From: DASYQD01 sp963837455
GTDB lineage: Bacteria > Acidobacteriota > Thermoanaerobaculia > Multivoradales > JAIOJS01
NCBI GenBank assembly: GCA_963837455.1
Contig: CAWINM010000002.1
Location: 124,001 to 188,000 of the forward strand
Length of the DNA stretch: 64,000 nt
Direction of reading: 5' to 3'
Shown here in pieces: positions 56,091-64,000 of the stretch. Numbering within the stretch: the first letter of the stretch is position 1; every line of letters begins with the position of its first letter. The notes under the pieces are model-generated. The model saw nothing but the letters and a program-made list of their open reading frames with translations, searched no databases and had not been told where the DNA came from. Both the position numbers and the translations under genes were made by a program.

Positions 56091-57320
56091 TCACGCTACC
56101 AGTGCCTCGAGCAGAACCGCTTCCAGTTGCGCGGCGCTGGTCTCCCACGAGAAGCGGGCCGCCTGGCGGGGGCCGCGCGCCGCCAGCTCGGCGGCGCGCG
56201 CCGGCTCGTCGAGGAGGCGGCGCAGCGCGTCGGCGAGCTCGCCCGGGTCGTGGGCGTCGACCAGCCATGCCGCCTCGCCCACCACCTCGGGCAGGCTGCT
56301 GGTGTGCGCCACCACCGTCGGCACGCCGCAGGCGAGCGCCTCCACCGCCGGCAGGCCGAACCCCTCGTAGAGGCTGGGGTAGACGAAGCAGCGCGCCGCC
56401 TGCAGGACGCTCAGGTGCTCCTCGTCGCCCAGGCGGCCGAGCAGCCGCACGCCGGCGCCGGCCTCGCGCTCGAGCCGTTGCAGCAGGTCGCGGCTCTTCC
56501 AGCCGTAGCCGCCGGCGAGCAAGAGCGGCGGCGGATCCGCCCCCTCGGCGCGCAGTGCCAGCCAGGCGTCGAGCAGCAGGGCGACGTTCTTGCGCGGCTC
56601 GAGCGTGCCGGCGTAGAGCACGTAGCCCTGCGGGCAGCCGAGCCGCTGCCGCGTCGCCGCCACCTGCTCGGGGCTCGCCGGCGCGAAACGAGGCTCCACC
56701 CCGGCCCACACCACGCGCAGTCGGTCGGTTGCCTCGGGGAAGAAGTGCCGCACGTCGGCGGCGGTGGCCTCGGAGTCGACGACGATCCGGCGCGCTCGCG
56801 CCAGGCTGCGGGCGAGGAAGGGGACTTGCGTGAGCTTCACCTTCAGGCGGTGGGTCTCGGGCAGCAGCAGGGTGGTGAGGTCGTGCACCGTCACCACGGC
56901 GGGCACGCTCCCCAGCAGGGGGAGTGTCTGCAGTGGCGACCAGAAGAGGTCGACGTCGCCGCGCGCGAGCCGCCGCGGCAGCCGCAGCTGCTGCCAGAGC
57001 ACCCCATAGGGGGCCGGCTGCGCCTCGAAGGCGATGCCGGCCTCGCGCAGCCAGCCGCCGTGGCGGGGCGATCGGTGGGCGACCGCGAGCAGCTCGAAGC
57101 TGCCGCGGCGTGCCAGCGCGGTGAGCAGCGCCCGGGTGTAGACGCCGATGCCGGTGACCTCGCCGAGGGCAGCCCGCAGGTCCACGGCGAGCCGAGGGGT
57201 GCCGCGCTGCGCGAGCGACGGCACGGACGAGGGTCGCGTCACGGCCCGTGGCTCGGGCGGCGGGACGGTGGCGGCGCGCGGCGAGGAGGGCGGGGGCGGG
57301 AGGTCACGGATGGGACGCAT
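56091..57320 (-). CDS. GT4 glycosyltransferase (second)
   Basis: 409 residues from ATG 57320. GT-B fold: RLAVDLRAALGEVTGIGVYT, AVVTVHDLTTLLLPETHRLK, GYVLYAGTLEPRKNVALLLD and the donor loop CFVYPSLYEGFGLPAVEALA. A Pro/Ser-rich N-terminal stretch of ~35 residues precedes the domain. It overlaps the end of the preceding GT4 gene by 17 bp. As read, the two genes lie in one open frame because of an indel near 57420; they are best treated as separate proteins. Confidence 0.88.
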   Translation of the reverse strand: MRPIRDLPPPPSSPRAATVPPPEPRAVTRPSSVPSLAQRGTPRLAVDLRAALGEVTGIGVYTRALLTALARRGSFELLAVAHRSPRHGGWLREAGIAFEAQPAPYGVLWQQLRLPRRLARGDVDLFWSPLQTLPLLGSVPAVVTVHDLTTLLLPETHRLKVKLTQVPFLARSLARARRIVVDSEATAADVRHFFPEATDRLRVVWAGVEPRFAPASPEQVAATRQRLGCPQGYVLYAGTLEPRKNVALLLDAWLALRAEGADPPPLLLAGGYGWKSRDLLQRLEREAGAGVRLLGRLGDEEHLSVLQAARCFVYPSLYEGFGLPAVEALACGVPTVVAHTSSLPEVVGEAAWLVDAHDPGELADALRRLLDEPARAAELAARGPRQAARFSWETSAAQLEAVLLEALVA

Positions 57321-58673
57321 CCCGGGCTGGCAGTATAACTTGCGGCCAGCGCCCCTCCCGAGCCGCCGCCGCGCGCCAGGCCGCCGCCGTAGTCGCCGCC
57401 GTGCGGCTCCAGTCGAAGCGGCGGCACGCGCGCAGCCTCGCTCGGCGAGCTCCGCCCTCAGGGCCTCGTCGCCGAGCACGCGGGCGAGCGCCGCCGTCCA
57501 GGCCAAGGGATCGTCCGGCGGCACGAAGAGGGCGGCGTCGCCACCCACCTCGCGCAGCACCGGCAGGTCGGAGACCACCGGTGGCACCCCCGCCGCGAGC
57601 GCCTCCACGAGCGGCAGACCGAAGCCCTCGTAGAGCGATGGCAGCGCCACCAGCGCGGCGTGGCGGTAGAGCGCGGCAAGGCTCTCCGGCGTCACGTAGC
57701 CGAGATGCAACAGCCACCCCTCGGCGATGCCCTGGCGGACCTCGGCGGCGAGCGATCCGGTCTGCCACCCCCAGCGACCGCAGAGCAGGAGTGGCGGCGC
57801 CCCGGGCATTCGGCGGCGCAGCTCCTGCCAGGCAGCGAGCAGCACCGGCAGGTTCTTGCGTGGCTCGAGGGTGCCGACGTAGAGGCCGTAGCGCGGCGGG
57901 ACCCCGGGTGGTGGCTCGCCGGCGTCGAGGGTGGCGAGCTGCCCCGGCCCGTGGTGGATGGCACGCACGCGCTGGGGAGCGACGCCGCGCGCCACCAGCT
58001 CGTCGCGCACCGCCGCGCTGGGGGTGAGCAGCAGGGCGGCGGCGTGCAGCGTCTCCTCGAGGCGCTCGCCGAGGGCGACGGCGGTGTCGGGGCGTGCCGC
58101 CGCCGGCAGTCGTTCGAGGGTGAGGTCGTGCACCATCGCCACCTGCGCGCCCGAGGCGTAGCGGAAGAGGGGTGGGACGAGGAAGTTGGGGGCGAAGAGC
58201 ACGCGGTTGGCGTCGGCCGCCGCCAGCAGCGGCGCCAGCCGGCGCAGGAGCTGGCGGCCGCGCCAGGGGGGGACGACCAGCCCGTCGGGCGCGTCGTAGG
58301 TGACCCACTCGATGGCCTGTCCCCGCGGCAGGGGCACCACTGGCGCGGGCGCTCCGGGGTCGCCCTCGACGAGCGACTGCCCATAGAGCCGCAGGCGCAG
58401 GTCGTCGGCGTCGGCGAGATGGGTCAGCAGCTGGTACGCGTACCAGCCGACGCCGGTGAGCGGCTCGTAGAGCGAGTTGACGTCGACGGCGACGGTGAGC
58501 CGAGTCTCGCCTCGGCGGCGGCGGACCGCTGCCACGACGCCGAGCAGCCAGCGGAGCGTGTGCCACCACCGGCGTGGCGAGCCGAAGCGAAGCACCGCGA
58601 GGGCCCGGCGACGCGGCGCGGGGCTGGGGCCGGAGCGGTCCGCAGGGGCGCGCGGGGCGGCGGGCGGTGTCAT
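57304..58673 (-). CDS. GT4 glycosyltransferase (third), frameshifted near its end
   Basis: ATG 58673. GT-B domain: RLTVAVDVNSLYEPLTGVGW, VAMVHDLTLERLPAAARPDT, YGLYVGTLEPRKNLPVLLAA, ALVALPSLYEGFGLPLVEAL. Near 57420 a one-base loss takes the frame out of the natural end (FDWSRTAATTAAAWRAAAAR to ARDASHP, stop at 57304). The written frame instead runs on into the next GT4 gene as an 873-residue double protein. Restoring one base gives a normal ~457-residue GT4. It diverges from the coiled-coil gene at 58707 with only 33 bp between the starts. Confidence 0.82.
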
Positions 58674-58706
58674 CCGGGAGGTGGTGGAAAGTGTATCGTG
58701 CGCCCG

Positions 58707-59183
58707 ATGCACGACGGGCCCCGCTCCGACACCGCGGTGGCGGCCGACGACGAGCGCGAGCGCGTCGCCGCTGTGCTCGAGCAGCTGCGCGCCGGGGTGC
58801 GGCAGCGGCAGGCGGAGGCGACGACGCTGGGCGCCGGTGCGGCCCTCGGTGCGGCAGGCGCGGGCGAGCGGCTGGGGAGCGCGGCGCTGGCGCGGCTGCT
58901 GCAGCTCAGGGAGAGCGAGTACGTGCGCGAGCCGGTGCCGACCTCACCACGACCAGGCCTCGGTCGCTGGATCGTCCTGGCGCGCAAGGCTGGCTACAAG
59001 CTCTTCGGCAAGTGGCTGGTGCGGCCCCTGCTCGAGCAGCAGAACGCCTTCAACCAGGCCGTCGCGGCGGCGCTGCAGGAGCTGCTGGAGAGCGAGGCGC
59101 GGCTGCGACGTCAGGTGCGCGAGCTCGAGGCGCGGCTCGAGGCGCGGCAGGCGGACGAGCGGCCCGGTTCGGGGGAGGCTTGA
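58707..59183 (+). CDS. Coiled-coil protein of the polysaccharide locus
   Basis: 158 residues from ATG 58707. An acidic start, then a helix with heptads (RERVAAVLEQLRAGVRQRQA), a conserved-looking middle (GLGRWIVLARKAGYKLFGKW, LEQQNAFNQAVAAALQELLE), and an end of strong coiled coil (RLRRQVRELEARLEARQADE). Short coiled-coil proteins of this form often precede glycosyltransferases and may organise them at the membrane. Its stop overlaps the next start (TTGA). Function unknown. Confidence 0.72.
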   Translation: MHDGPRSDTAVAADDERERVAAVLEQLRAGVRQRQAEATTLGAGAALGAAGAGERLGSAALARLLQLRESEYVREPVPTSPRPGLGRWIVLARKAGYKLFGKWLVRPLLEQQNAFNQAVAAALQELLESEARLRRQVRELEARLEARQADERPGSGEA

Positions 59184-60232
59184 TCGACGGCGCCGGCCGT
59201 CGGGTGTGCATCTGCGCCACGCAGGTGCCCTTCGCCTGGGGCGGCGCCGAGATCCTCGTCGAGTGCCTGCGCGACCAGCTGCGAGCGCGAGGCTTCGAGG
59301 CGGCGGTGGTGACGCTGCCCTTCCGGTGGCCGACCCGCCTCGACCTCGTCAAGGCGGGGCTGGCGTGGCGCCTGCTCGACCTGCGCGAGGTCGACGGCAA
59401 GCGCGTCGACCTGGTGATCGCCACCCGCTTTCCGTCCTACCTGGTGCGGCACCCCAACAAGGTGGTGTGGCTGATCCACCAGCTGCGGCAGGTCTACGAC
59501 CTCCTGGGCACCACCTACAGCGACTTCGCGCCGCGCGACGCCGGCGACGCGCGGGCGATCGCCATGGTGGAGGCGATGGACGGTCGCGGCCTCGGCGAGG
59601 CGCGCCGGGTGCTCACCATCTCGGGCAACGTCGCCGCGCGGCTGCGCCGCCACAACGGCATCGACGCGCGGGTGCTCTACCCGCCGCCGCGGCTGGACGG
59701 CCGGCTGCACGAGGGCCCGTTCGGCGACGCCGTGCTCACCGTCGGCCGCCTCGACGAGATCAAGCGCGTCGAGCTGCTGGTGCGGGCGCTGCGACACACC
59801 GAGCACCCGGTGCGGGCGCGCATCGCCGGCAGCGGGCCGCGGCGCGAGGAGCTGGCCGCTCTGGCGTCGCGCCTGGGCGTCGCGGAGCGGGTGGACTGGC
59901 TCGGCTTCGTCGCCGACGAGCGGGTGGTCGAGGAGTACGCGGGGTGCCTCGGGGTCTACTACGCCCCCTTCGACGAGGACTACGGGTTCGTCACCGTGGA
60001 GGCCTTCCAGGCCGGCAAGCCGATGGTGACCACGAGCGACGCCGGCGGCGTGCTCGAGCTGGTGGAGGACGGGGTCAACGGCTTCGTCGTTCCGCCCGAG
60101 CCGCGGGCGATCGCGGCGCGGCTCGATCGCCTCTGGCGCGATCGCGAGGAGGCGCGGCGGCTGGGCGCGGCGGGGCGAGAGCGCGTGCGCGAGATCGCCT
60201 GGGAGCGGGTGATCGCGGAGCTCACCGGATGA
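59180..60232 (+). CDS. GT4 glycosyltransferase (fourth)
   Basis: 350 residues, TTG start at 59180 overlapping the previous stop. CICATQVPFAWGGAEILVEC opens the N-terminal lobe, NKVVWLIHQLRQVYDLLGTT gives the acceptor side, and VLTVGRLDEIKRVELLVRAL, RIAGSGPRREELAALASRLG and FDEDYGFVTVEAFQAGKPMV form the donor side. The EEYAGCLGVYYAPFDED loop fits mannosyl-type GT4 enzymes, but the sugar cannot be fixed from sequence. Part of a tightly overlapping operon of four genes. Confidence 0.88.
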   Translation: MIDGAGRRVCICATQVPFAWGGAEILVECLRDQLRARGFEAAVVTLPFRWPTRLDLVKAGLAWRLLDLREVDGKRVDLVIATRFPSYLVRHPNKVVWLIHQLRQVYDLLGTTYSDFAPRDAGDARAIAMVEAMDGRGLGEARRVLTISGNVAARLRRHNGIDARVLYPPPRLDGRLHEGPFGDAVLTVGRLDEIKRVELLVRALRHTEHPVRARIAGSGPRREELAALASRLGVAERVDWLGFVADERVVEEYAGCLGVYYAPFDEDYGFVTVEAFQAGKPMVTTSDAGGVLELVEDGVNGFVVPPEPRAIAARLDRLWRDREEARRLGAAGRERVREIAWERVIAELTG

Positions 60233-61668
60233 GCGCGGTTGCCGTCGGCCCTTCGGCTGCCGCTCGTCCGCGGGTCGCCGTCTACAGCCCCTGGCCGCCG
60301 CAGGCGTCGGGGATCGCCGACTACGCCGCGGAGCTGCTGCCGCACCTGGCGCGCCGGTGCGCGGTGGAGCTGGTCGCCGACGACGCCGTGACGGTGGCAC
60401 CCGAGGTGGCCACGGGTCGCACCGTGCATGCGGCACGCCGGCTGCCGGCGCTGCTGGCGAGCGGAAGCTGCGACGCCGTGCTCTACCACCTCGGCAACAA
60501 CCGCGACTTCCACGCCGGCATCTACCGCCAGCTGCTGGCACAGCCGCGGGACGTGCCGGCCGTGCTGGTGCTGCACGAGTACGTCGTCCACCACCTGGTG
60601 CGCGACGTGACGCTGCACGACAGCGACCCCGCGGCCTATGTGGAGACGCTCCGCTGGTGCTACGGCCGGACGGGGGAGGCGATGGGGCGGCGGGCGGTGG
60701 CGAGCGGCGTGCCGCTCGACCCTTTCCGCTACCCGCTCTTCGAGCGCGCCGTCGACGCCGCGGCCGCGGTGATCGTCCACAACCACACGACGGCCGCACG
60801 GGTGCTGGCGAGCCGGCCGCTGGCGCGGGTCGCCGTGGTGCCGCACCACCTGGCGCTCGGGAAGCTGGCGGCGCCCTCACGGGAGGAAGCGCGGCGGCAG
60901 CTGGGGATCGCGCCGGAGGAGCTCCTGGTCGCCACCTTCGGCCTGCTCACCGAGGCGAAGCGACTGCCCGTGCTCTTGCGTGCCTTCGCGCGGCTGCGTG
61001 CGGTGGTGCCGGCGGCGCGGCTGCAGCTGGTGGGCGAGGTGTCGCCGCACTACGACTTCGCGTCCGCCGCCGCGCGCGAGTTGCCGGCCGGGCTCGCCGC
61101 CGCCGGGGTCGAGGTCACCGGGCGGCTGCCGCTCGAGCGCTTCCTGCTCCACATGCAGGCGTGCGACGTGGCGGTCAATCTGCGCCACCCGACGGCCGGG
61201 GAGACCTCTGGCACGCTGGTGCGGCTGCTCGGGCTGGGCCGGCCGGTGGTCGTCTCGCGGGCCGGAGCCTTCGCCGAGCTCCCCGACGGCTGCTGCGCCA
61301 AGGTCGACCTCGGCGAGGACGAGGAGCTTCTGCTGGCAGCCTACCTGCGGGCGCTCGCCGCCGACCCGGCGCTGCGCCGCGCGATGGGGGAGAGCGCCCG
61401 CCGTCACGTCGCGGCGCACACGCCGGAGGCCTCGGCGGCGGCCTACGCCGAGGTGCTGCGAAGCTGCGTCGAGGAGCGGTGGCGGGCGCCGGCCTGTCCG
61501 CCGCCGCTGGCGCCCTTCGCCAGCCACGATCTCTTCGCGGCCCTGGTGCGCGACGTCGCGGCCGAGCTCGCCGACCTCGGCGTCGGCGAGACCGAGGACG
61601 CGGTGCTGGCACCCCTCGCGGAGGCGCTGGTGGAGCTCGGGCTCGACCGCGCGGGGGCGGCGCGGTGA
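60229..61668 (+). CDS. GT4 glycosyltransferase (fifth)
   Basis: 479 residues from ATG 60229 (ATGA overlap). PRVAVYSPWPPQASGIADYA, VLVLHEYVVHHLVRDVTLHD, VIVHNHTTAARVLASRPLAR, LVATFGLLTEAKRLPVLLRA and the donor region AVNLRHPTAGETSGTLVRLL. The last 80 residues form a helical extension beyond the GT-B fold. It resembles glycosyltransferases found beside O-antigen/exopolysaccharide genes. Overlaps the next gene by GTGA. Confidence 0.87.
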   Translation: MSAVAVGPSAAARPRVAVYSPWPPQASGIADYAAELLPHLARRCAVELVADDAVTVAPEVATGRTVHAARRLPALLASGSCDAVLYHLGNNRDFHAGIYRQLLAQPRDVPAVLVLHEYVVHHLVRDVTLHDSDPAAYVETLRWCYGRTGEAMGRRAVASGVPLDPFRYPLFERAVDAAAAVIVHNHTTAARVLASRPLARVAVVPHHLALGKLAAPSREEARRQLGIAPEELLVATFGLLTEAKRLPVLLRAFARLRAVVPAARLQLVGEVSPHYDFASAAARELPAGLAAAGVEVTGRLPLERFLLHMQACDVAVNLRHPTAGETSGTLVRLLGLGRPVVVSRAGAFAELPDGCCAKVDLGEDEELLLAAYLRALAADPALRRAMGESARRHVAAHTPEASAAAYAEVLRSCVEERWRAPACPPPLAPFASHDLFAALVRDVAAELADLGVGETEDAVLAPLAEALVELGLDRAGAAR

Positions 61669-63047
61669 GCGAGCCAGCCGGCGGTGCGCAGGGTCGTGGT
61701 CCCTCCGCCGCCGGGGACGCGCTCTCGGCCGGCACGGCCTCGCGGACCGGCACGTCCGGGGCCGCTGGACTGCAGCGGCCGGCCAGTGGATGCCGGCGCG
61801 CCGGCTGCGCGCTGGCGGCCCTCACGTTGGCACTGCTCACCGCCGGGCACTGGGCGTACTGGTACCGTCCGCGCCCCCACGCCCTCGCACCGGCCTCGGC
61901 GCGGCTGCTGCGCGAGCGGATCGAGCGCGGCGGGACGCCGGCATGGGCAGTGCGCCTGTGGGTCCCCTTCCCCCACCAGAACCTCGGCGCCCTCGGCGGC
62001 GCGGTGGAGCGGCCGCGAGAGGTGCTGGCCGCCGCGTCGCGCCTCGCCGGGCTTCCCGCGCCAGCGATCCCCCGCCTCGGTCCCTTCACCATCCCGCCGG
62101 CCCGTGAGCTGCTCGTCGCTTCGAGCCCCGACGGTAGCCGGCTGGCGGCCGCCGTGCGCCTCTACCCGACGGTGGCGGTGCTGACGCGGCTCGCCGGGAT
62201 GCTCGCCAGGAATCCCCTGCTGGCCGGTGGCGAGCTGGCGCTCCGCGGGCGCCGGGCGCAGGTGTGGTGGGAAGGGTGGACCTGGCACCTGGAGTCGACG
62301 GCCGGCGGCGCCGCGGCGGAAGGACCCGCGAGCGCGGACGAGACCGCGGCCGCTCCGCTGGCGGCGATGGGTTCCGACGACGGCGCGCCGGCACTGGCGC
62401 TCGTCGAGCTCGGCGCCGCCGCGGCACCGCTGCCGGCGGGCCGCTACACGCTTCGTCGCGAGGGCGCCGATCTGGTGTGGCGGCTGGGCGCGGAGCTCGC
62501 CGCTCCCGCTGCCGGGCCGCCCAGCGGCGTCATCCTGGTCTGGGTCGAGCGGCGCCCGGCGGCCGGCGGTGCGCCGCACGAGCAGGCGTTGCTGCTGATG
62601 GAGCGCGTCGACGATGGGCCCCTCCAGAGCCTGCCGGGGGCGGCGGCGTGGGCGCGGCCGCGGGGAGCGCTGAAGGTGCTCCCGGGCGGGAGCATCCTGC
62701 GTCAGCTCACCGGCGTGCGAGCGGTGCCGTTCGGCGGCGGCGAGCTCGCCGCCACCGAGCGCGCGGCCGCGCGACGCGCCGAGGAGCTCGCCCCGAGCTG
62801 GCTGCCGCTCGCCGGTGGGGACAGCCGGCCGCCGGTCGCCGTCGGCGGCTGGCTCGCCGTCGCGCCGGCAGAGCAGGAGGCCGAGGCGCTCCACCTCCTG
62901 CTCGAGGAGGTGCCCCTGCTCGGTGCCGCCGAGGCGCAGCGCTGGGGCGACGTGGCCACTGTGCTGCGCGCCGCGCGAGGCTACCGGACGCTCTCCTGCT
63001 GGCTCGCTGCCGACGGCTCGAGCGGCGAGCTGCGGCTACGGCGGTGA
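61665..63047 (+). CDS. Single-pass membrane protein of unknown function
   Basis: 460 residues, GTG start at 61665. After a ~45-residue Gly/Ala/Arg-rich cytoplasmic part comes one membrane helix (AGCALAALTLALLTAGHWAY), then an exported beta-rich domain (LGPFTIPPARELLVASSPDG, AQVWWEGWTWHLESTAGG, LVWRLGAELAAPAAG). No family recognised. It is translationally coupled to the GT4 operon, so it may handle or anchor the product. It overlaps the convergent halogenase-like gene by 12 bp. Confidence 0.68.
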   Translation: MSEPAGGAQGRGPSAAGDALSAGTASRTGTSGAAGLQRPASGCRRAGCALAALTLALLTAGHWAYWYRPRPHALAPASARLLRERIERGGTPAWAVRLWVPFPHQNLGALGGAVERPREVLAAASRLAGLPAPAIPRLGPFTIPPARELLVASSPDGSRLAAAVRLYPTVAVLTRLAGMLARNPLLAGGELALRGRRAQVWWEGWTWHLESTAGGAAAEGPASADETAAAPLAAMGSDDGAPALALVELGAAAAPLPAGRYTLRREGADLVWRLGAELAAPAAGPPSGVILVWVERRPAAGGAPHEQALLLMERVDDGPLQSLPGAAAWARPRGALKVLPGGSILRQLTGVRAVPFGGGELAATERAAARRAEELAPSWLPLAGGDSRPPVAVGGWLAVAPAEQEAEALHLLLEEVPLLGAAEAQRWGDVATVLRAARGYRTLSCWLAADGSSGELRLRR

Positions 63048-64000
63048 CCTCTCTCGGGATTCACCGCGCTGGTTCCCACCGCGCAGCCGCCCCAGTGCGC
63101 CGCGCACCTCGGCGGGCGTGAGCCCGAGGAGCGGCGCCGCGGTCACCAGCGTCTCGAGGTCCACCGGGTAGAGGTTGTTGCGCGCGGGGTCGGCGAGGCC
63201 GACCACGTTGCGCGGTGCGATGCGCGCCGCCACCCAGGCGGGGAAGCCGGACGGGTCCGCTCGCAGCCGCTCCACAGCCGCCGTGAAGGTCGCCTCGAGC
63301 TCGGGGTCGCCGGCACCGAGGAAGCCGCGCCAGCACCAGGGTGCACCGTCGGGCGCGGGAAGCAGCCGCTGCCGCACCTCCTCGTAGGAGACCGCCGCGA
63401 AGTAGAGGAAGGTGATGGCGGTGAAGGCCGCGAAGTCTCCCCGCGTCGCGTAGGCGAGGGCCACCAGGCGCTCGACCTGGTCGGCCTCGCGCGCCAGCAG
63501 TGCGCCGTACTCCTCGAGGCTTCCCTCGCCGTCGGCGAGCAGCCCGGCGAGGCGCTCCACCGCCAGGAAGCTCTGCGCGAGCCCGGTGGAGAAGAGCGGG
63601 TCGGTGAAGGCGAAGGCGTGGGGGAGCAGCGCCCAGCGCTCGCCGCAGGCGCGTTCGAGCCGGTGCTGCACGCGTGGCGCCCAGAGGGGGCCGACGACGA
63701 ACGTGCCGTCGGCGAGCTGGGCGGCGAGCGTCGGATAGCGGCCGAGCAGCTCCCGCCAGGCCCTCACCGGGTCGGCGGCAGGGTCGAGCCCCGCCGCCGC
63801 CGGGGGACCCGCGACGAGGAAGCCGCAGCTTGCCACCGCGTGGTCGAAGGGGAGCGCGTAGGCCCAGCCCTCGGCGAGCAGGTGGTGCACGGCGGCGCGG
63901 TCGTCGGGGTAGGGCCCGGGGGGGAGCGCGGCCCCGGCGGCCGTCGCGGCGGCGGCGAAGGTGCGCGAGGTCGCGACGTGGGCAAAGAGGAGGCCGGTGT
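63036..64000 (-). CDS. Flavin-dependent halogenase-like oxidoreductase (partial)
   Basis: C-terminal ~320 residues; the gene runs off the right edge, so its start and FAD-binding GxGxxG motif are outside the window. What is seen fits tryptophan-halogenase/geranylgeranyl-reductase-like flavoproteins: EGWAYALPFDHAVASCGFLV, LLPHAFAFTDPLFSTGLAQS (a PLFSTGL-type motif binding FAD pyrophosphate), FLAVERLAGLLADGEGSLEE and FTAITFLYFAAVSYEEVRQR. Whether it halogenates cannot be told without the N-terminus. It may belong to another pathway. Confidence 0.68.
   Translation of the reverse strand, partial: TGLLFAHVATSRTFAAAATAAGAALPPGPYPDDRAAVHHLLAEGWAYALPFDHAVASCGFLVAGPPAAAGLDPAADPVRAWRELLGRYPTLAAQLADGTFVVGPLWAPRVQHRLERACGERWALLPHAFAFTDPLFSTGLAQSFLAVERLAGLLADGEGSLEEYGALLAREADQVERLVALAYATRGDFAAFTAITFLYFAAVSYEEVRQRLLPAPDGAPWCWRGFLGAGDPELEATFTAAVERLRADPSGFPAWVAARIAPRNVVGLADPARNNLYPVDLETLVTAAPLLGLTPAEVRGALGRLRGGNQRGESRERSPP

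Noticed and set aside
56091..58712. A genuine bifunctional double GT4 protein of 873 residues
   Set aside because: The bridge between the two domains is Arg-rich out-of-frame text, and the natural end of the first enzyme is readable in another frame; a one-base change is simpler.

Overview
The window is a very GC-rich bacterial chromosome segment. Several traits suggest an Acidobacteriota-type organism, possibly near the class Thermoanaerobaculia. They are secreted DUF11 and beta-helix proteins with an IPTL/PEP-CTERM-like tail, a giant BNR/VPS10-type protein, an ECF-sigma plus Ser/Thr-kinase remnant pair, a MoxR-DUF58-transglutaminase operon, and a large glycosyltransferase locus. This assignment is inference from gene content only. 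No rRNA, tRNA or CRISPR array was recognised.

Layout. (1) 0-8.6 kb: ordinary metabolic and secreted proteins (quinone oxidoreductase, esterase, alpha/beta hydrolase, NTF2-like protein). They are interrupted by gene fragments joined to pieces of an IS91-family transposase: a truncated secreted protein, a molybdenum-hydroxylase N-terminus and a B3-type metallo-beta-lactamase N-terminus. (2) 9.0-16.7 kb: one apparent operon of phage-defence character. It holds an SNF2/DEAH helicase fused in frame to the C-terminus of a DUF1156 (COG1743) DNA methylase, a DUF433/DUF5615 antitoxin-toxin pair, a DUF499 (COG1483) ATPase, and a DUF262/HNH (GmrSD-like) protein. The fusion has removed the methyltransferase core and helicase motifs V-VI. 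(3) 17.1-25.8 kb: a gene graveyard. It contains two near-identical sulfatase fragments, two large IS91 remnants, a HerA/TraG-like conjugation ATPase fragment, a receiver domain with an amber codon, and broken LysR, sigma-factor, kinase, membrane-protein, hydrolase and methyltransferase genes. One intact secreted beta-helix gene lies inside it. (4) 25.8-37 kb: a DUF11 surface protein, a Pro/Thr-rich membrane protein, an aromatic-amino-acid-type decarboxylase, an AraC regulator, an ATP-grasp protein and a SpoIIE-type phosphatase. (5) 37-41 kb: a BNR/VPS10-like gene broken by many small indels. (6) 41-48.6 kb: a histone-deacetylase-family protein coupled to an Smr protein, a large outer-membrane protein, a DUF4388 protein and recA (one-base frameshift). 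(7) 48.9-53.1 kb: the MoxR ATPase-DUF58-transglutaminase operon. (8) 53.1-64 kb: a surface-polysaccharide locus with an undecaprenyl-phosphate sugar transferase, five GT4 glycosyltransferases, a coiled-coil protein, a membrane-anchored unknown and a flavin-dependent halogenase-like gene running off the right edge.

Two cautions. Single-base frameshifts occur in genes expected to be intact (recA, one GT4), so part of the apparent decay may be consensus error. The chimeric joints at IS91 fragments could be genuine deletion scars or assembly joins. Read mapping across the named junctions would separate these.
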